Below, piece after piece: positions 37,701 through 46,502 of a stretch of DNA of 64,000 bases. Every line of letters begins with the position of its first letter. Position 1 is the stretch's first letter. Below the pieces are notes generated by a model. The model searched no databases. It saw only the letters and a program-made list of their open reading frames with translations, and was not told where the DNA came from. The DNA comes from Sinorhizobium sp. BG8. Lineage in GTDB: Bacteria > Pseudomonadota > Alphaproteobacteria > Rhizobiales > Rhizobiaceae. Both the position numbers and the translations under genes were made by a program. The stretch covers positions 1,345,001 to 1,409,000 of the forward strand of contig NZ_CP044011.1 in assembly GCF_016864555.1 (NCBI RefSeq), given 5' to 3'.

Positions 37701-39125
37701 ATGAACGCAACAGGGGCCAAAGCGATGGAAGCAAAGTCCGGTTCGGACGGCAGCCGCAGGCTGAGCGCGCTGGCGGGGTTGGTGAAACGCTACTCCGATC
37801 CCGAGTTCTCCGTCGCTCATGGGGGGCAGGTGCGCACGATCGCGGCCGGAAACTACACTGTTACCGGCCTCTCGCGCCATGTCAGGCTCGGCGAGTTCGT
37901 CGCCCACAAGAGCGCCACCGGAATTCATCTCGGCGAAGTCGTCCGCGTTGAGCCCGATGCGATCGTCGTCTGCCCCATCGAGCCGGGTGAACCGATCGGG
38001 ATTCACGATACGGTCATCCGGAAGGGTGCGTTCCGCGTTGCGCCGACCGCCTCCTGGTGCGGACGAACCATCAACTCGCTTGGCGAACCGATCGATGGGC
38101 GCGGCCCGCTGGTTCAGGGTGACGTTCGTCGCTCGATCTCGAACACCGCTCCCCCCTCGATGACGCGCAAGCGCGTCGAGGAAGGGTTTCGGACAGGCGT
38201 TCGTGCCATCGATATCTTCGCGCCGCTTTGCCTCGGCCAGCGCCTCGGCATCTTCGCCGGTTCGGGTGTCGGTAAATCGACGCTGCTGTCGATGCTGGCG
38301 CGCGCCGACGCCTTCGACAAGGTGGTCATAGCCCTCGTCGGCGAACGCGGTCGTGAAGTACGTGAGTTCATCGAAGACACGCTGGGCGCGAACCTTGCGA
38401 AGTCGGTGGCTGTTGTCGCGACCAGCGACGAGAGCCCGATGCTGCGCAAGATGGCGCCGCTGACCGCCGTTACCATTGCCGAACATTTCCGCGACCAGGG
38501 GGACAATGTCCTGCTGATCATCGACAGCGTGACCCGCTTTGCGCATGCGATTCGAGAGGTGGCGACCGCTTCCGGCGAGCCTCCGATCGCACGCGGCTAC
38601 CCGGCTTCCGTCTTCACCGAGCTACCGAGGCTTTTGGAGCGCGCAGGGCCCGGCGCAGAGGGGACCGGAACAATCACCGCGATCCTTTCGATCCTTGTCG
38701 ACGGCGACAACCACAATGACCCGATCGCCGACTCGACCCGCGGTATTCTGGACGGACACATCGTGCTCGAGCGCAGTCTGGCCGAGGAGGGGCGCTATCC
38801 TCCGATCAACCCGCTGTCCTCGATCTCACGTCTGGCCCGCAAGGCCTGGACGCCGGATCAGGAAAAGCTGGTGTCGCGGCTTAAGGCACTCATTCACCGC
38901 TTTGAAGAGACTAGGGACCTGCGCCTGATCGGCGGCTACCGCGCCGGCGGCGATCCCGATCTCGACATGGCGATCAAGCAGGTCCCCATCATCTACGACG
39001 TGTTGAAACAGATGCCCGGTGAAAAGACCGCGGCGGATGCATTCGCCGATCTCGCCGTCGCGCTCAAGAACGGAGCGGGCAACCAGGGTGGGGCCGCAGC
39101 TGGAAATGCGAGACAGAGAGGATAG
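37701..39125 (+). CDS. fliI: flagellum-specific ATPase FliI
   Basis: A 474-residue F1-like ATPase of the export apparatus. Walker A GSGVGKST near residue 190, Walker B in VLLIIDSVTRFAHAIRE, and the family motif RGYPASVFTELPRLLERAG. ATG 37701 is used; ATG 37725 is an alternative. No fliH or fliJ of standard type lies beside it, but see the genes at 39128 and 52844. Confidence 0.95.
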   Translation: MNATGAKAMEAKSGSDGSRRLSALAGLVKRYSDPEFSVAHGGQVRTIAAGNYTVTGLSRHVRLGEFVAHKSATGIHLGEVVRVEPDAIVVCPIEPGEPIGIHDTVIRKGAFRVAPTASWCGRTINSLGEPIDGRGPLVQGDVRRSISNTAPPSMTRKRVEEGFRTGVRAIDIFAPLCLGQRLGIFAGSGVGKSTLLSMLARADAFDKVVIALVGERGREVREFIEDTLGANLAKSVAVVATSDESPMLRKMAPLTAVTIAEHFRDQGDNVLLIIDSVTRFAHAIREVATASGEPPIARGYPASVFTELPRLLERAGPGAEGTGTITAILSILVDGDNHNDPIADSTRGILDGHIVLERSLAEEGRYPPINPLSSISRLARKAWTPDQEKLVSRLKALIHRFEETRDLRLIGGYRAGGDPDLDMAIKQVPIIYDVLKQMPGEKTAADAFADLAVALKNGAGNQGGAAAGNARQRG

Positions 39126-39127
39126 CC

Positions 39128-39682
39128 GTGACAGACTTCGACGCGGATGAAAAGGTCAAGGCGCTCCGGCGCGTTCCGGGCAAAAAGCAAAGCCTCGCAG
39201 ACAGGCTTCTGGTCGGATCCGGGGTGCTGCTTGCGGCAATGGCTGCCTTCTTTCCCTGGTATGTTTTCCTGAATCCCGACCAGTTTTCTGTGCCGCCGCT
39301 TTGGAAGGGCAACACGCGCGATCTGCCGGAAACGGCACCCCGCGAAGTCATGAGCGTCTCGCCCGCCGCGATGGTCGACAACGACGACAAGGCGCCTCCT
39401 GCGCTGGACACGCTCGCGACAGCGACCGTTTCGGAAGCCGGCCCGGACCGGAAGCTCGGCAAGCCGCTCGATACCGGAGTGGATCAGCCGCTGCCGGTCG
39501 AAAGCGGCTTCCGCTTGATGCACGTCGCCAACGGCCGCGCGCTTATCGAGGACGCAAGCGGCATGTACATCGTGCGCGTGGGGTCCACACTGCCGGACAA
39601 CAGCCGACTCGCCACCCTCGAACAGCGCAACGGTAAGTGGGTCATCGTTACCTCCAACGGCGCCGTCTACGAGCACAAGTAA
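39128..39682 (+). CDS. hypothetical single-span membrane protein of the fliI operon
   Basis: 184 residues from GTG 39128, just after fliI. Basic cytoplasmic N-terminus, one membrane segment at about residues 28-48 (LLVGSGVLLAAMAAFFPWYVF), then a ~135-residue periplasmic part ending in a small beta domain (LIEDASGMYIVRVGSTLPDN ... WVIVTSNGAVYEH). It occupies the place where FliJ often occurs but is not FliJ-like. A gene of this kind is present at the same place in S. meliloti. Function unknown. Confidence 0.75.
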   Translation: MTDFDADEKVKALRRVPGKKQSLADRLLVGSGVLLAAMAAFFPWYVFLNPDQFSVPPLWKGNTRDLPETAPREVMSVSPAAMVDNDDKAPPALDTLATATVSEAGPDRKLGKPLDTGVDQPLPVESGFRLMHVANGRALIEDASGMYIVRVGSTLPDNSRLATLEQRNGKWVIVTSNGAVYEHK

Positions 39683-39723
39683 GCCCGTATTTTCAACGCC
39701 GAAGACTTTTGAATGACCGACCG

Positions 39724-39752
39724 CCCGCCGTGCCCGTCACGGCGGGTTTTTT
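39724..39752 (+). terminator. intrinsic terminator
   Basis: Stem CCCGCCGTG (39724-39732) / CACGGCGGG (39738-39746), 5-nt loop, then TTTTTTG. It ends the DUF1217-flgF-fliI transcript before flgB. Confidence 0.9.
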
Positions 39753-39916
39753 GTTCGTCGGAGCATGGTTTTAAGGCTCCCGGGCAGGTGGCCTTGCGGC
39801 CCGCAAGCCCGTGTTCGCGCGGTTGGGCAGCGCCCTCTTCGGTGTTCCGGCTTTCAGGCAAGTCCCACACAAGATTAGCCCCGTAGGTTCCGCTCAGAAC
39901 AAGGATGGAGCTTGTC

Positions 39917-40297
39917 ATGCAACCGATTCAACTTTTCGAACTGGCTTCAAAGCAAGCCGAATGGCTTTCAGTGCGCCAGGGCGTGGTTGCGGGCAACATC
40001 GCCAACGTCAATACCCCGGCCTACCGGTCGAAGGACGTGACGCCTTTCGAATCCGTCCTTGAAAACACCGGCATCCGCATGGCGGCGACCAATCCCGCTC
40101 ACTTTACCGAGCCGGGGATGACGAACGAGGTCTTGGAAACCAAGCCGATCGACGGAGTGGGTGTTCAGGAATCGGGAAACACCGTTGGCCTTGCCGAAGA
40201 ACTCATGAAGCAGGGGCAGGTGAAGCGTGAGTTCGAGTTGAATGCCGGCCTGGTGAAGGCCTTTCATCGCATGATGCTGATGACAGTAAAGGGATAA
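39917..40297 (+). CDS. flgB: flagellar rod protein FlgB
   Basis: 126 residues. N-terminal rod motif [31 protein letters not shown]. The start at ATG 39917 (MQPIQLF) is favoured by GGAG 6 nt upstream; ATG 39905 would have its ribosome site too close. First gene of the flgB-to-fliP operon, downstream of the terminator at 39724. Confidence 0.92.
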   Translation: MQPIQLFELASKQAEWLSVRQGVVAGNIANVNTPAYRSKDVTPFESVLENTGIRMAATNPAHFTEPGMTNEVLETKPIDGVGVQESGNTVGLAEELMKQGQVKREFELNAGLVKAFHRMMLMTVKG

Positions 40298-40298
40298 A

Positions 40299-40718
40299 AT
40301 GGATCCGCTTGTAGCTTCAATGAAAGTATCGGCCTCGGGTCTCGAGGCGCAGTCGACACGTATTCGAATTGTGTCCGAGAACCTGGCGAACGCCAGATCG
40401 ACCGGTGACACGCCAGGCGCCGATCCCTTCCGGCGCAAGACGGTCACCTTCGTCTCCGAGCTCGATCGTGCGAGCGGCGCTTCGATGGTCGAGGTCGAGC
40501 GCCTCGGCGTGGACGAGGGCGACTTCACCACCGAGTACGATCCCGGCAATCCGGCCGCCGACGAGAATGGTGTGGTCAAGCTTCCGAACGTCAACATGCT
40601 GGTCGAGATGGCGGACATGCGCGAAGCGAACCGCTCCTACGAGGCAAACCTGCAAAGCATCAAGCAATCGCGCGACCTTATCAGCGCGACCATCGACCTT
40701 CTGAGGGCATCGCAATGA
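40299..40718 (+). CDS. flgC: flagellar rod protein FlgC
   Basis: A 139-residue rod protein with N-terminal motif [28 protein letters not shown] and C-terminal [19 protein letters not shown], typical of FlgC. It lies one base after flgB and overlaps fliE by 4 bases. Confidence 0.95.
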   Translation: MDPLVASMKVSASGLEAQSTRIRIVSENLANARSTGDTPGADPFRRKTVTFVSELDRASGASMVEVERLGVDEGDFTTEYDPGNPAADENGVVKLPNVNMLVEMADMREANRSYEANLQSIKQSRDLISATIDLLRASQ

Positions 40719-41041
40719 TTGAATCCGTCCAGGGCCTTAGCTCTCTCTTTTCCACGAAGGCGATCTCCGGCGTCACCAGCGAGACCTCGACGAGCACGGC
40801 GGTTCAGAGCGGCGCCGAGACCCAGATGAGCTTTGCCCAGGTCATGGGCGACATGGCGACGGACATGGTCGATACGCTGAAGGCCGGCGAAGTGAAGTCG
40901 TTCGAAGGAATCCAGGGCAAGGCCAACACGCGTGAAGTGGTCGACGCCGTCATGAACGCCGAGCAGACGCTCCAGACCGCGATCGCCATCCGCGACAAGG
41001 TCGTGACCGCCTACCTCGAAGTTGCCCGTATGCAGATCTGA
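40715..41041 (+). CDS. fliE: hook-basal body protein FliE
   Basis: 108 residues. The conserved C-terminal half ([29 protein letters not shown]) matches FliE, which joins the MS ring to the rod. It overlaps flgC; flgG follows after 11 bases. Confidence 0.94.
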   Translation: MIESVQGLSSLFSTKAISGVTSETSTSTAVQSGAETQMSFAQVMGDMATDMVDTLKAGEVKSFEGIQGKANTREVVDAVMNAEQTLQTAIAIRDKVVTAYLEVARMQI

Positions 41042-41052
41042 AGGATCGTGAA

Positions 41053-41835
41053 ATGAAAGCTCTTGCCATCGCAGCGACGGGTATGAATGCCCAGCAGACC
41101 AATCTAGAGGTCATCGCCAACAACATCGCCAACATCAACACCACGGGCTACAAGCGCGCTCGCGCCGAGTTCTCGGACCTTCTCTACCAGACCGAACGCG
41201 CGCAGGGCGTCCCGAACCGTGGCAACCAGGCAATCGTGCCGGAAGGCGCGATTATCGGTCTCGGCGTGAAGACGGCCGCTGTGCGCAACCTGCACATCCA
41301 GGGCGAACTGACCAGCACCGGCAACTCCTTCGACGTGGCGCTTGTCGGACGTGGCTGGTTCCAGATCGAGGCGCCGGACGGCTCCACGCTCTACACGCGC
41401 TCCGGCGCCTTCAACACCAACGCCGACGGACAGCTGGTCACGCTCGACGGCTATTCCGTCGTTCCCGCGATCACCGTGCCGGCAGATGCGACCGCGGTCA
41501 CGATCAACCGCTCGGGTCAGGTCTTTGCCACGGTGGATAACCAGCAGCAGGAACTTGGCCAGCTGACGCTTGCCAACTTCGTGAACGAAGCAGGCCTCGA
41601 GCCGCTCGGCGACAACCTGTTCCGTGAAACGGACGCATCGGGCCCCGCGAACGTCGGCACGCCGGACGAGGCGGGCTTCGCCTACATGCAGCAGAGCTAT
41701 CTCGAAGCGTCGAACGTCGATCCGGTCAAGGAAATCACCGACCTGATCTCTGCACAGCGCGCCTACGAGATGAATTCGAAGATCATCCAGGCCGCAGACG
41801 AAATGGCAGCCGTGGTCAGCAAGAACCTGAGATAA
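41053..41835 (+). CDS. flgG: flagellar distal rod protein FlgG
   Basis: 260 residues. N-terminal [35 protein letters not shown] and C-terminal [26 protein letters not shown] are the FlgG signatures. Full length. Exported without a signal peptide. Confidence 0.96.
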   Translation: MKALAIAATGMNAQQTNLEVIANNIANINTTGYKRARAEFSDLLYQTERAQGVPNRGNQAIVPEGAIIGLGVKTAAVRNLHIQGELTSTGNSFDVALVGRGWFQIEAPDGSTLYTRSGAFNTNADGQLVTLDGYSVVPAITVPADATAVTINRSGQVFATVDNQQQELGQLTLANFVNEAGLEPLGDNLFRETDASGPANVGTPDEAGFAYMQQSYLEASNVDPVKEITDLISAQRAYEMNSKIIQAADEMAAVVSKNLR

Positions 41836-41852
41836 CCGTCGGAGAGTGAAAC

Positions 41853-42374
41853 ATGATGTTTCGCCTGAAATCGAAAGCGGCCGGGGACCGGCGCAAGATC
41901 ATCGGAGGCAAGCTCCGTCGCGCGGCGCTTCTGCTGCCGTTCGCAATTCTTGCTATTCTCCTCGGCCAGGGGGCGGCCTTCGCGGAAGGCCCCCTTGCGG
42001 TCGTGCCCAAGCGGATCATCTATCCCGGCGAGGAATTGCAGTCCTCGGCCCTGGAAGAGGTCGAGGTGACCAATCCCAATATCGCGCCGGGCTACGCCCA
42101 GAGCATTTCTGCAATCAGCGGGCTCGTGACGAAGAAGACGCTGCTGCCAGGCCGCATCATTCTCGTTTCGACGCTGCGCCAGCCGTATACGGTCTCGCGC
42201 GGCTCCAAGGTGCACCTCGTGTTCGAAAGCGGTCCGTTGACGATCACGGCATCGGGAACGCCGCTTCAGGACGCATCGGTCGGTGAACTCATCAAGGTAC
42301 GCAATACGGATTCCGGCGTCATCCTGTCAGGGACGGTGATGGCGGACGGATCCGTCCACGTGGTGGCAAAATGA
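41853..42374 (+). CDS. flgA: P-ring assembly chaperone FlgA
   Basis: 173 residues with a basic N-terminus and a hydrophobic signal segment (LLLPFAILAILLGQGAAFA), then the SAF-type domain and C-terminal VGELIKVRNTDSGVILSGTV. Periplasmic helper for FlgI ring assembly. It overlaps flgI by 4 bases. Confidence 0.92.
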   Translation: MMFRLKSKAAGDRRKIIGGKLRRAALLLPFAILAILLGQGAAFAEGPLAVVPKRIIYPGEELQSSALEEVEVTNPNIAPGYAQSISAISGLVTKKTLLPGRIILVSTLRQPYTVSRGSKVHLVFESGPLTITASGTPLQDASVGELIKVRNTDSGVILSGTVMADGSVHVVAK

Positions 42375-43486
42375 TTAGAAGAATTCTGTTCCGCCTCGCC
42401 GGTCTCGCGGTCGGACTTGCGCTTGCCGCCGGGCCGGCGCTCTCTGCGGCGCGTATCAAGGATGTGGCATCGCTGCAATCCGGGCGGGACAACCAGTTGA
42501 TCGGCTACGGACTCGTTGTCGGCCTCCAGGGCACGGGCGACAGCCTGAGGGCTGCTCCCTTCACCGACCAGTCCCTGCGGGCAATGCTCGAGAATCTTGG
42601 AATTTCGACGCAGGGCGGCGATTCGCGCGTGAAGAACATCGCTGCGGTCGTCGTCACGGCGAACCTCCCGCCTTTTGCAAGCCCCGGTAGTCGCATCGAC
42701 GTGACGGTCGGATCGCTCGGCGATGCGACCTCGCTTCGCGGCGGAACGCTCGTCATGACCTCGCTTTCCGGTGCCGACGGCCAGATCTATGCCGTCGCCC
42801 AGGGCGCGGTCACGGTCACCGGCTTTACTGCGCAGGGCGATGCGGCAACGCTTCAGGACGGCATCACGACTGCCGGTCGCGTCCCGAACGGCGCGATCAT
42901 AGAGCGAGAGTTGCCGGCCAAGTTCAAGGACACCGCCGAGCTCGTCCTGCAGCTTCGGAACCCGGATTTCTCCACCGCTGTCGGCATGGCTGACGCCATC
43001 AACCGCTACGGTGCGGCACAGTATGGCGGGCGGCTCGCCGAGGCGCGCGATTCGCAGGCCGTCTACGTCCGCAAGCCCGCTGCCGCCGATCTTGCGCGGC
43101 TGATGGCCGAGGTCGAGAACCTCATCATCGAGACCGACGTGCCGGCTCGCGTCGTCATAAACGAGCGAACCGGGACAATCGTGATCGGCCAGGATGTCCG
43201 CATCTCGGAGGTGGCCGTGAGCTTTGGCTCGCTGACCGTGCAGGTTACCGAAATGCCGAAGGTCATCCAGCCGGAACCCTTCTCAAGGGGTGTCACCGCG
43301 GTTGAACCGAACACGGACATCCTGCTCCAGCAGGAGAACGCCAAGGTGGCGATCCTCAATGGATCGAACCTGCGCACGCTCGTCGCCGGACTTAACAGTA
43401 TCGGCGTGAAGCCAGACGGAATCATTTCCATCCTGCAGGGCATCAAGTCCGCAGGTGCTCTCCAGGCAGAATTGGTGCTGCAATGA
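42371..43486 (+). CDS. flgI: flagellar P-ring protein FlgI
   Basis: 371 residues with signal peptide (cleavage after ALSA), followed by the highly conserved ARIKDVASLQSGRDNQLIGYGLVVGLQGTGD block and C-terminal LNSIGVKPDGIISILQGIKSAGAL. It assembles in the periplasm around the rod. It overlaps motE by 4 bases. Confidence 0.96.
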   Translation: MIRRILFRLAGLAVGLALAAGPALSAARIKDVASLQSGRDNQLIGYGLVVGLQGTGDSLRAAPFTDQSLRAMLENLGISTQGGDSRVKNIAAVVVTANLPPFASPGSRIDVTVGSLGDATSLRGGTLVMTSLSGADGQIYAVAQGAVTVTGFTAQGDAATLQDGITTAGRVPNGAIIERELPAKFKDTAELVLQLRNPDFSTAVGMADAINRYGAAQYGGRLAEARDSQAVYVRKPAAADLARLMAEVENLIIETDVPARVVINERTGTIVIGQDVRISEVAVSFGSLTVQVTEMPKVIQPEPFSRGVTAVEPNTDILLQQENAKVAILNGSNLRTLVAGLNSIGVKPDGIISILQGIKSAGALQAELVLQ

Positions 43487-44028
43487 TCGCAAAGCTCCTT
43501 CCCCTTCCGTCAATCCGGTCTCTTCTTCGCAGGCTGGCGCTTCCGCTGGCCGGTGCCGTCCTTCTGTCGATCCCGGGCGCATTCGCAGAGGAGCGTCCGG
43601 TCATTACGACCACGAAGGCTGCCGGTGACGAGGTTCGCGAGTTCTGCACCAACATCGCGGACGCGGCACGGGACCAGCGTTACCTTCTCCAGAAGAAGGA
43701 GCTGGAAGATCTCCAGAAGGAGGTCGACGGCCGCATCCAGACACTTGAACAGCGCCGCGCCGAGTACGAGGATTGGCTCAAGCGCCGAAACGAGTTCCTC
43801 AAGGTCGCTGAAGCGAGCCTCGTCGATATCTACAAGAACATGCCTGCCGATGCCGCGGCTGCCCAGCTTGAGCTCATCAGGCCGGAGATCGCATCCGCGA
43901 TCGTGATGCGCCTTGCGCCGCGCATGTCGAGCCTCATTCTCAGTGAAATGGAAGCGGAAAAGGCGGCCATGTTGACCGCCATCATTGCCAGCGCTTCCGA
44001 CCCGAACACCTCAAAGGATCCCTCATGA
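43483..44028 (+). CDS. motE: MotE, chaperone for the motor protein MotC
   Basis: 181 residues: a signal peptide (cleavage near AFA-EE), a coiled-coil middle (LQKKELEDLQKEVDGRIQTL) and a C-terminal MgtE_N-like segment (YKNMPADAAAAQLELIRPEI). In S. meliloti MotE is a periplasmic chaperone for MotC. It overlaps flgI and flgH by 4 bases each. Confidence 0.9.
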   Translation: MIAKLLPLPSIRSLLRRLALPLAGAVLLSIPGAFAEERPVITTTKAAGDEVREFCTNIADAARDQRYLLQKKELEDLQKEVDGRIQTLEQRRAEYEDWLKRRNEFLKVAEASLVDIYKNMPADAAAAQLELIRPEIASAIVMRLAPRMSSLILSEMEAEKAAMLTAIIASASDPNTSKDPS

Positions 44029-44735
44029 AAAAGATCGTCCCGGCCCTCGTAACGGCCGCCGTGCTTGCGGGATGCTCCAACCAAGCATTGAGGGAAGTCG
44101 GCCGTGCGCCGGCTATGAGTCCGATCGGCAGCGGACTGCAGTACGGCCAGACGCCCCAGCTCGCGCTCTATCCGAAGCAGCCGCGCACGGTCATGGCCGG
44201 CTACTCGACCTGGAACGACCAGCAGTCGGCGCTGTTCAAGGACGCCCGCGCAATCAATGTCGGCGATATCCTGACGGTCAACATCAAGCTCAACGACGAG
44301 GCTTCGTTTGACAACGAAACCGAGCGCAAGCGGACCAATTCGAGCGGCATGAGCTTCGGTATTACCGGGACCGACAGCCACAACGACCTTTCCGCAGACG
44401 GCGATCTCAAGTACGGATCGAACACGAACACCAAGGGCGAGGGTACCACCGCACGTTCCGAGAAGCTGACGCTGCTCGTGGCCGCCGTGGTCACCGGAGT
44501 GCTCGAGAATGGCAACCTGGTCATCAGCGGTTCGCAGGAAGTTCGCGTGAACCATGAGCTGCGCATCCTGAACGTTGCCGGTGTCGTCAGGCCCAAGGAT
44601 GTCGATTCCGACAACATGGTCTCCTACGAGCGCATCGCCGAGGCACGCATCTCCTACGGTGGCCGCGGCCGCCTGACGGAAGTTCAGCAGCCGCCATGGG
44701 GTCAGCAGCTGGTCGATCTCTTCTCGCCGCTCTGA
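44025..44735 (+). CDS. flgH: flagellar L-ring lipoprotein FlgH
   Basis: 236 residues. Lipoprotein signal with lipobox LAGC (Cys near residue 17), then SLFKDARAINVGDILTVNI-type core and C-terminal YGGRGRLTEVQQPPWGQQLVDLFSPL. Outer-membrane ring. A 149-base gap with a strong inverted repeat separates it from fliL. Confidence 0.95.
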   Translation: MKKIVPALVTAAVLAGCSNQALREVGRAPAMSPIGSGLQYGQTPQLALYPKQPRTVMAGYSTWNDQQSALFKDARAINVGDILTVNIKLNDEASFDNETERKRTNSSGMSFGITGTDSHNDLSADGDLKYGSNTNTKGEGTTARSEKLTLLVAAVVTGVLENGNLVISGSQEVRVNHELRILNVAGVVRPKDVDSDNMVSYERIAEARISYGGRGRLTEVQQPPWGQQLVDLFSPL

Positions 44736-44828
44736 TGCGCGAGGCGCGTCGCACGGTGGAACTTGGAGCAGTCCCGGCACTCGCGTTGAGCGGTCTTGCG
44801 TCCGGAACTGCGTCGGAAAACTAGATTG

Positions 44829-44865
44829 GAGCACGTCCGCGATTCGGAGAAACGCGGAGGTGCTC
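44829..44865. repeat. inverted repeat between flgH and fliL
   Basis: GAGCACGTCCGCG (44829-44841) pairs with CGCGGAGGTGCTC (44853-44865) at 12 of 13 positions, 11-nt loop. It is flanked by CTAG on both sides and has no T run. It resembles rhizobial GAGCAC...TCCGCG palindromes, including the sequence after rhaK. Confidence 0.55.
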
Positions 44866-44884
44866 TAGAAACGGAAGATCCTGG

Positions 44885-45403
44885 ATGGCGGACCAAGAAG
44901 AAGCGGGCGCGGAAGCCAAGAAGAAGCCTTCTATCGTCGTGACGATCGGCATCGTCGCAGGCCTGACCGTGGCTGCGATCGGGGGAGGGTGGCTGGTCGG
45001 CAACCTCCTGGCTCCCGCGGAACCTGCTGCGGAGCCCGCGGCGGAGGTAGCCGCCGCAGAGGGCGGACATGGCGGCGGCAAGGACGACAAGGAAGGGGTT
45101 CCCCACATCTCGACCGAGGCGAACGGCATCGTGCTCCTCGAGCCGATCACCAGCAATCTCGCCTATCCCTCGGACAATCTCGTGCGCATGGAGGTCGCCC
45201 TCATGTTCAAGGGACCGCCGGACGTGGCGATGGCCGAGACGATCCACCAGGATATCCTCGCCTACATGCGCACTGTTTCGCTACAGCAGGTCCAGGGACC
45301 GCGCGGCTTCCAATATCTCCGGGATGACCTGAAAGAGCGGGTTGACCTCAGATCGGAAGGGCGCGTAACCAACATCATGTTCCGAACCTTTGTGATCGAA
45401 TGA
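44885..45403 (+). CDS. fliL: flagellar basal-body protein FliL
   Basis: 172 residues. One membrane segment near residues 18-40 ([25 protein letters not shown]), an Ala/Glu-rich linker and the C-terminal FliL domain (DNLVRMEVALMFKGPPDVAM ... RDDLKERVDLRSEGRV). It is associated with the stator and MS ring. It overlaps fliP by 4 bases. Confidence 0.93.
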   Translation: MADQEEAGAEAKKKPSIVVTIGIVAGLTVAAIGGGWLVGNLLAPAEPAAEPAAEVAAAEGGHGGGKDDKEGVPHISTEANGIVLLEPITSNLAYPSDNLVRMEVALMFKGPPDVAMAETIHQDILAYMRTVSLQQVQGPRGFQYLRDDLKERVDLRSEGRVTNIMFRTFVIE

Positions 45404-46140
45404 TTCGAGCCTTTCTGACTTTCGTCGCCATGATGGCGATGACCGGCGCCGCAGCGGCGCAACAACTCCCGGCAGACATCCTGAATGCGCCGATCGAGGG
45501 TTCTGTCGCGTCCTGGATCATCCGGACGTTCGGGCTGCTCACGGTTCTTTCCGTCGCCCCCGGCATCCTGATCATGGTGACGAGCTTTCCGCGCTTCGTC
45601 ATCGCCTTCGCGATCCTGCGCTCCGGCATGGGGCTCGGCACGACCCCTTCCAACATGATCCTGGTTTCGCTGGCGCTTTTCATGACCTTCTACGTCATGG
45701 CGCCAACGTTCGACACCGCCTGGAAGAACGGCGTCGAGCCGCTGATCGCCAACCAGATCAACGAGACGGAGGCGGCCAAGCGCATAGCGGAGCCGTTCCG
45801 CGAGTTCATGACGGCAAATACCCGCGACAAGGACATCGAGCTCTTCATATCGCTGGCCCAGGAGCGCGGTCAGGGCAACATGGTCGAGGACGGCAAGGTC
45901 GACCTCAGGGCGGTCGTCCCGGCGTTCATGATTTCCGAGATCCGGCGTGGCTTCGAAATCGGCTTTCTCGTCGTCCTGCCCTTCCTGGTCATTGACCTCA
46001 TCGTCGCCACGATCACCATGGCGATGGGCATGATGATGCTGCCCCCGACCTCGATCTCCCTGCCATTCAAGATCCTGTTCTTCGTCCTCATCGACGGCTG
46101 GAACCTCCTCGTCGGCAGCCTCGTACGCTCCTTCCATTGA
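45400..46140 (+). CDS. fliP: flagellar export gate protein FliP
   Basis: 246 residues with signal sequence and about four membrane segments. Conserved blocks ILIMVTSFPRFVIAFAILRSG, MILVSLALFMTFYVMAPTF and MMLPPTSISLPFKILFFVL are present. Core of the FliPQR export gate. Last gene of the flgB-fliP operon. Confidence 0.95.
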   Translation: MIRAFLTFVAMMAMTGAAAAQQLPADILNAPIEGSVASWIIRTFGLLTVLSVAPGILIMVTSFPRFVIAFAILRSGMGLGTTPSNMILVSLALFMTFYVMAPTFDTAWKNGVEPLIANQINETEAAKRIAEPFREFMTANTRDKDIELFISLAQERGQGNMVEDGKVDLRAVVPAFMISEIRRGFEIGFLVVLPFLVIDLIVATITMAMGMMMLPPTSISLPFKILFFVLIDGWNLLVGSLVRSFH

Positions 46141-46420
46141 TGGACGCGGCCCGTCGCGGAATGCGGCGGGCATTGAGGACCTTTGATCCTCCGGATCCCA
46201 GCGTCCGACACATAAATCACTGATTCCATTGGATTCGTAATTATGCTTAACGCGCGATGCTCGGCGTCGCAGTATTGTTAAGTATAACCCTCAAGTGATC
46301 ATTAACCACCTCATCGTGCTCTCTCCTGAGGGGTGGCGCGGGTTAAGCTGTTGGCAAGAAATGGCTGCGAAATTTACCTCACACGACGGGTTTGGTATCC
46401 CTTCAAATCTGAAGAAACCG
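46141..46420. other. intergenic, upstream of the flaA promoter
   Basis: 280 bases with no gene. It contains a weak GAGGA/TCCTC hairpin near 46173-46189 after fliP and an AT-rich part with several TTAA sequences (46249, 46276, 46303) that may be regulator sites, but none has the CtrA spacing. Confidence 0.4.
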
Positions 46421-46496
46421 AGTTGGCATGATGCCGAACTGTCGTGACCGGTAAGTAACCCGGTATGTCCCCACTAGTATTTTGTTTAAAGGGACA
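46421..46496 (+). promoter_or_regulatory. flaA promoter-like block and leader hairpin
   Basis: AGTTGGCATGATGCCGAAC (46421-46439), a GTCGT, then hairpin ACCGG (46447-46451) / CCGGT (46460-46464), then GTCCCC (46467-46472), which is complementary to the GGGAC (46490-46494) Shine-Dalgarno region. The same order recurs before flaB, flaD and, partly, flaC. Confidence 0.55.
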
Positions 46497-46502
46497 AGTA
46501 AA

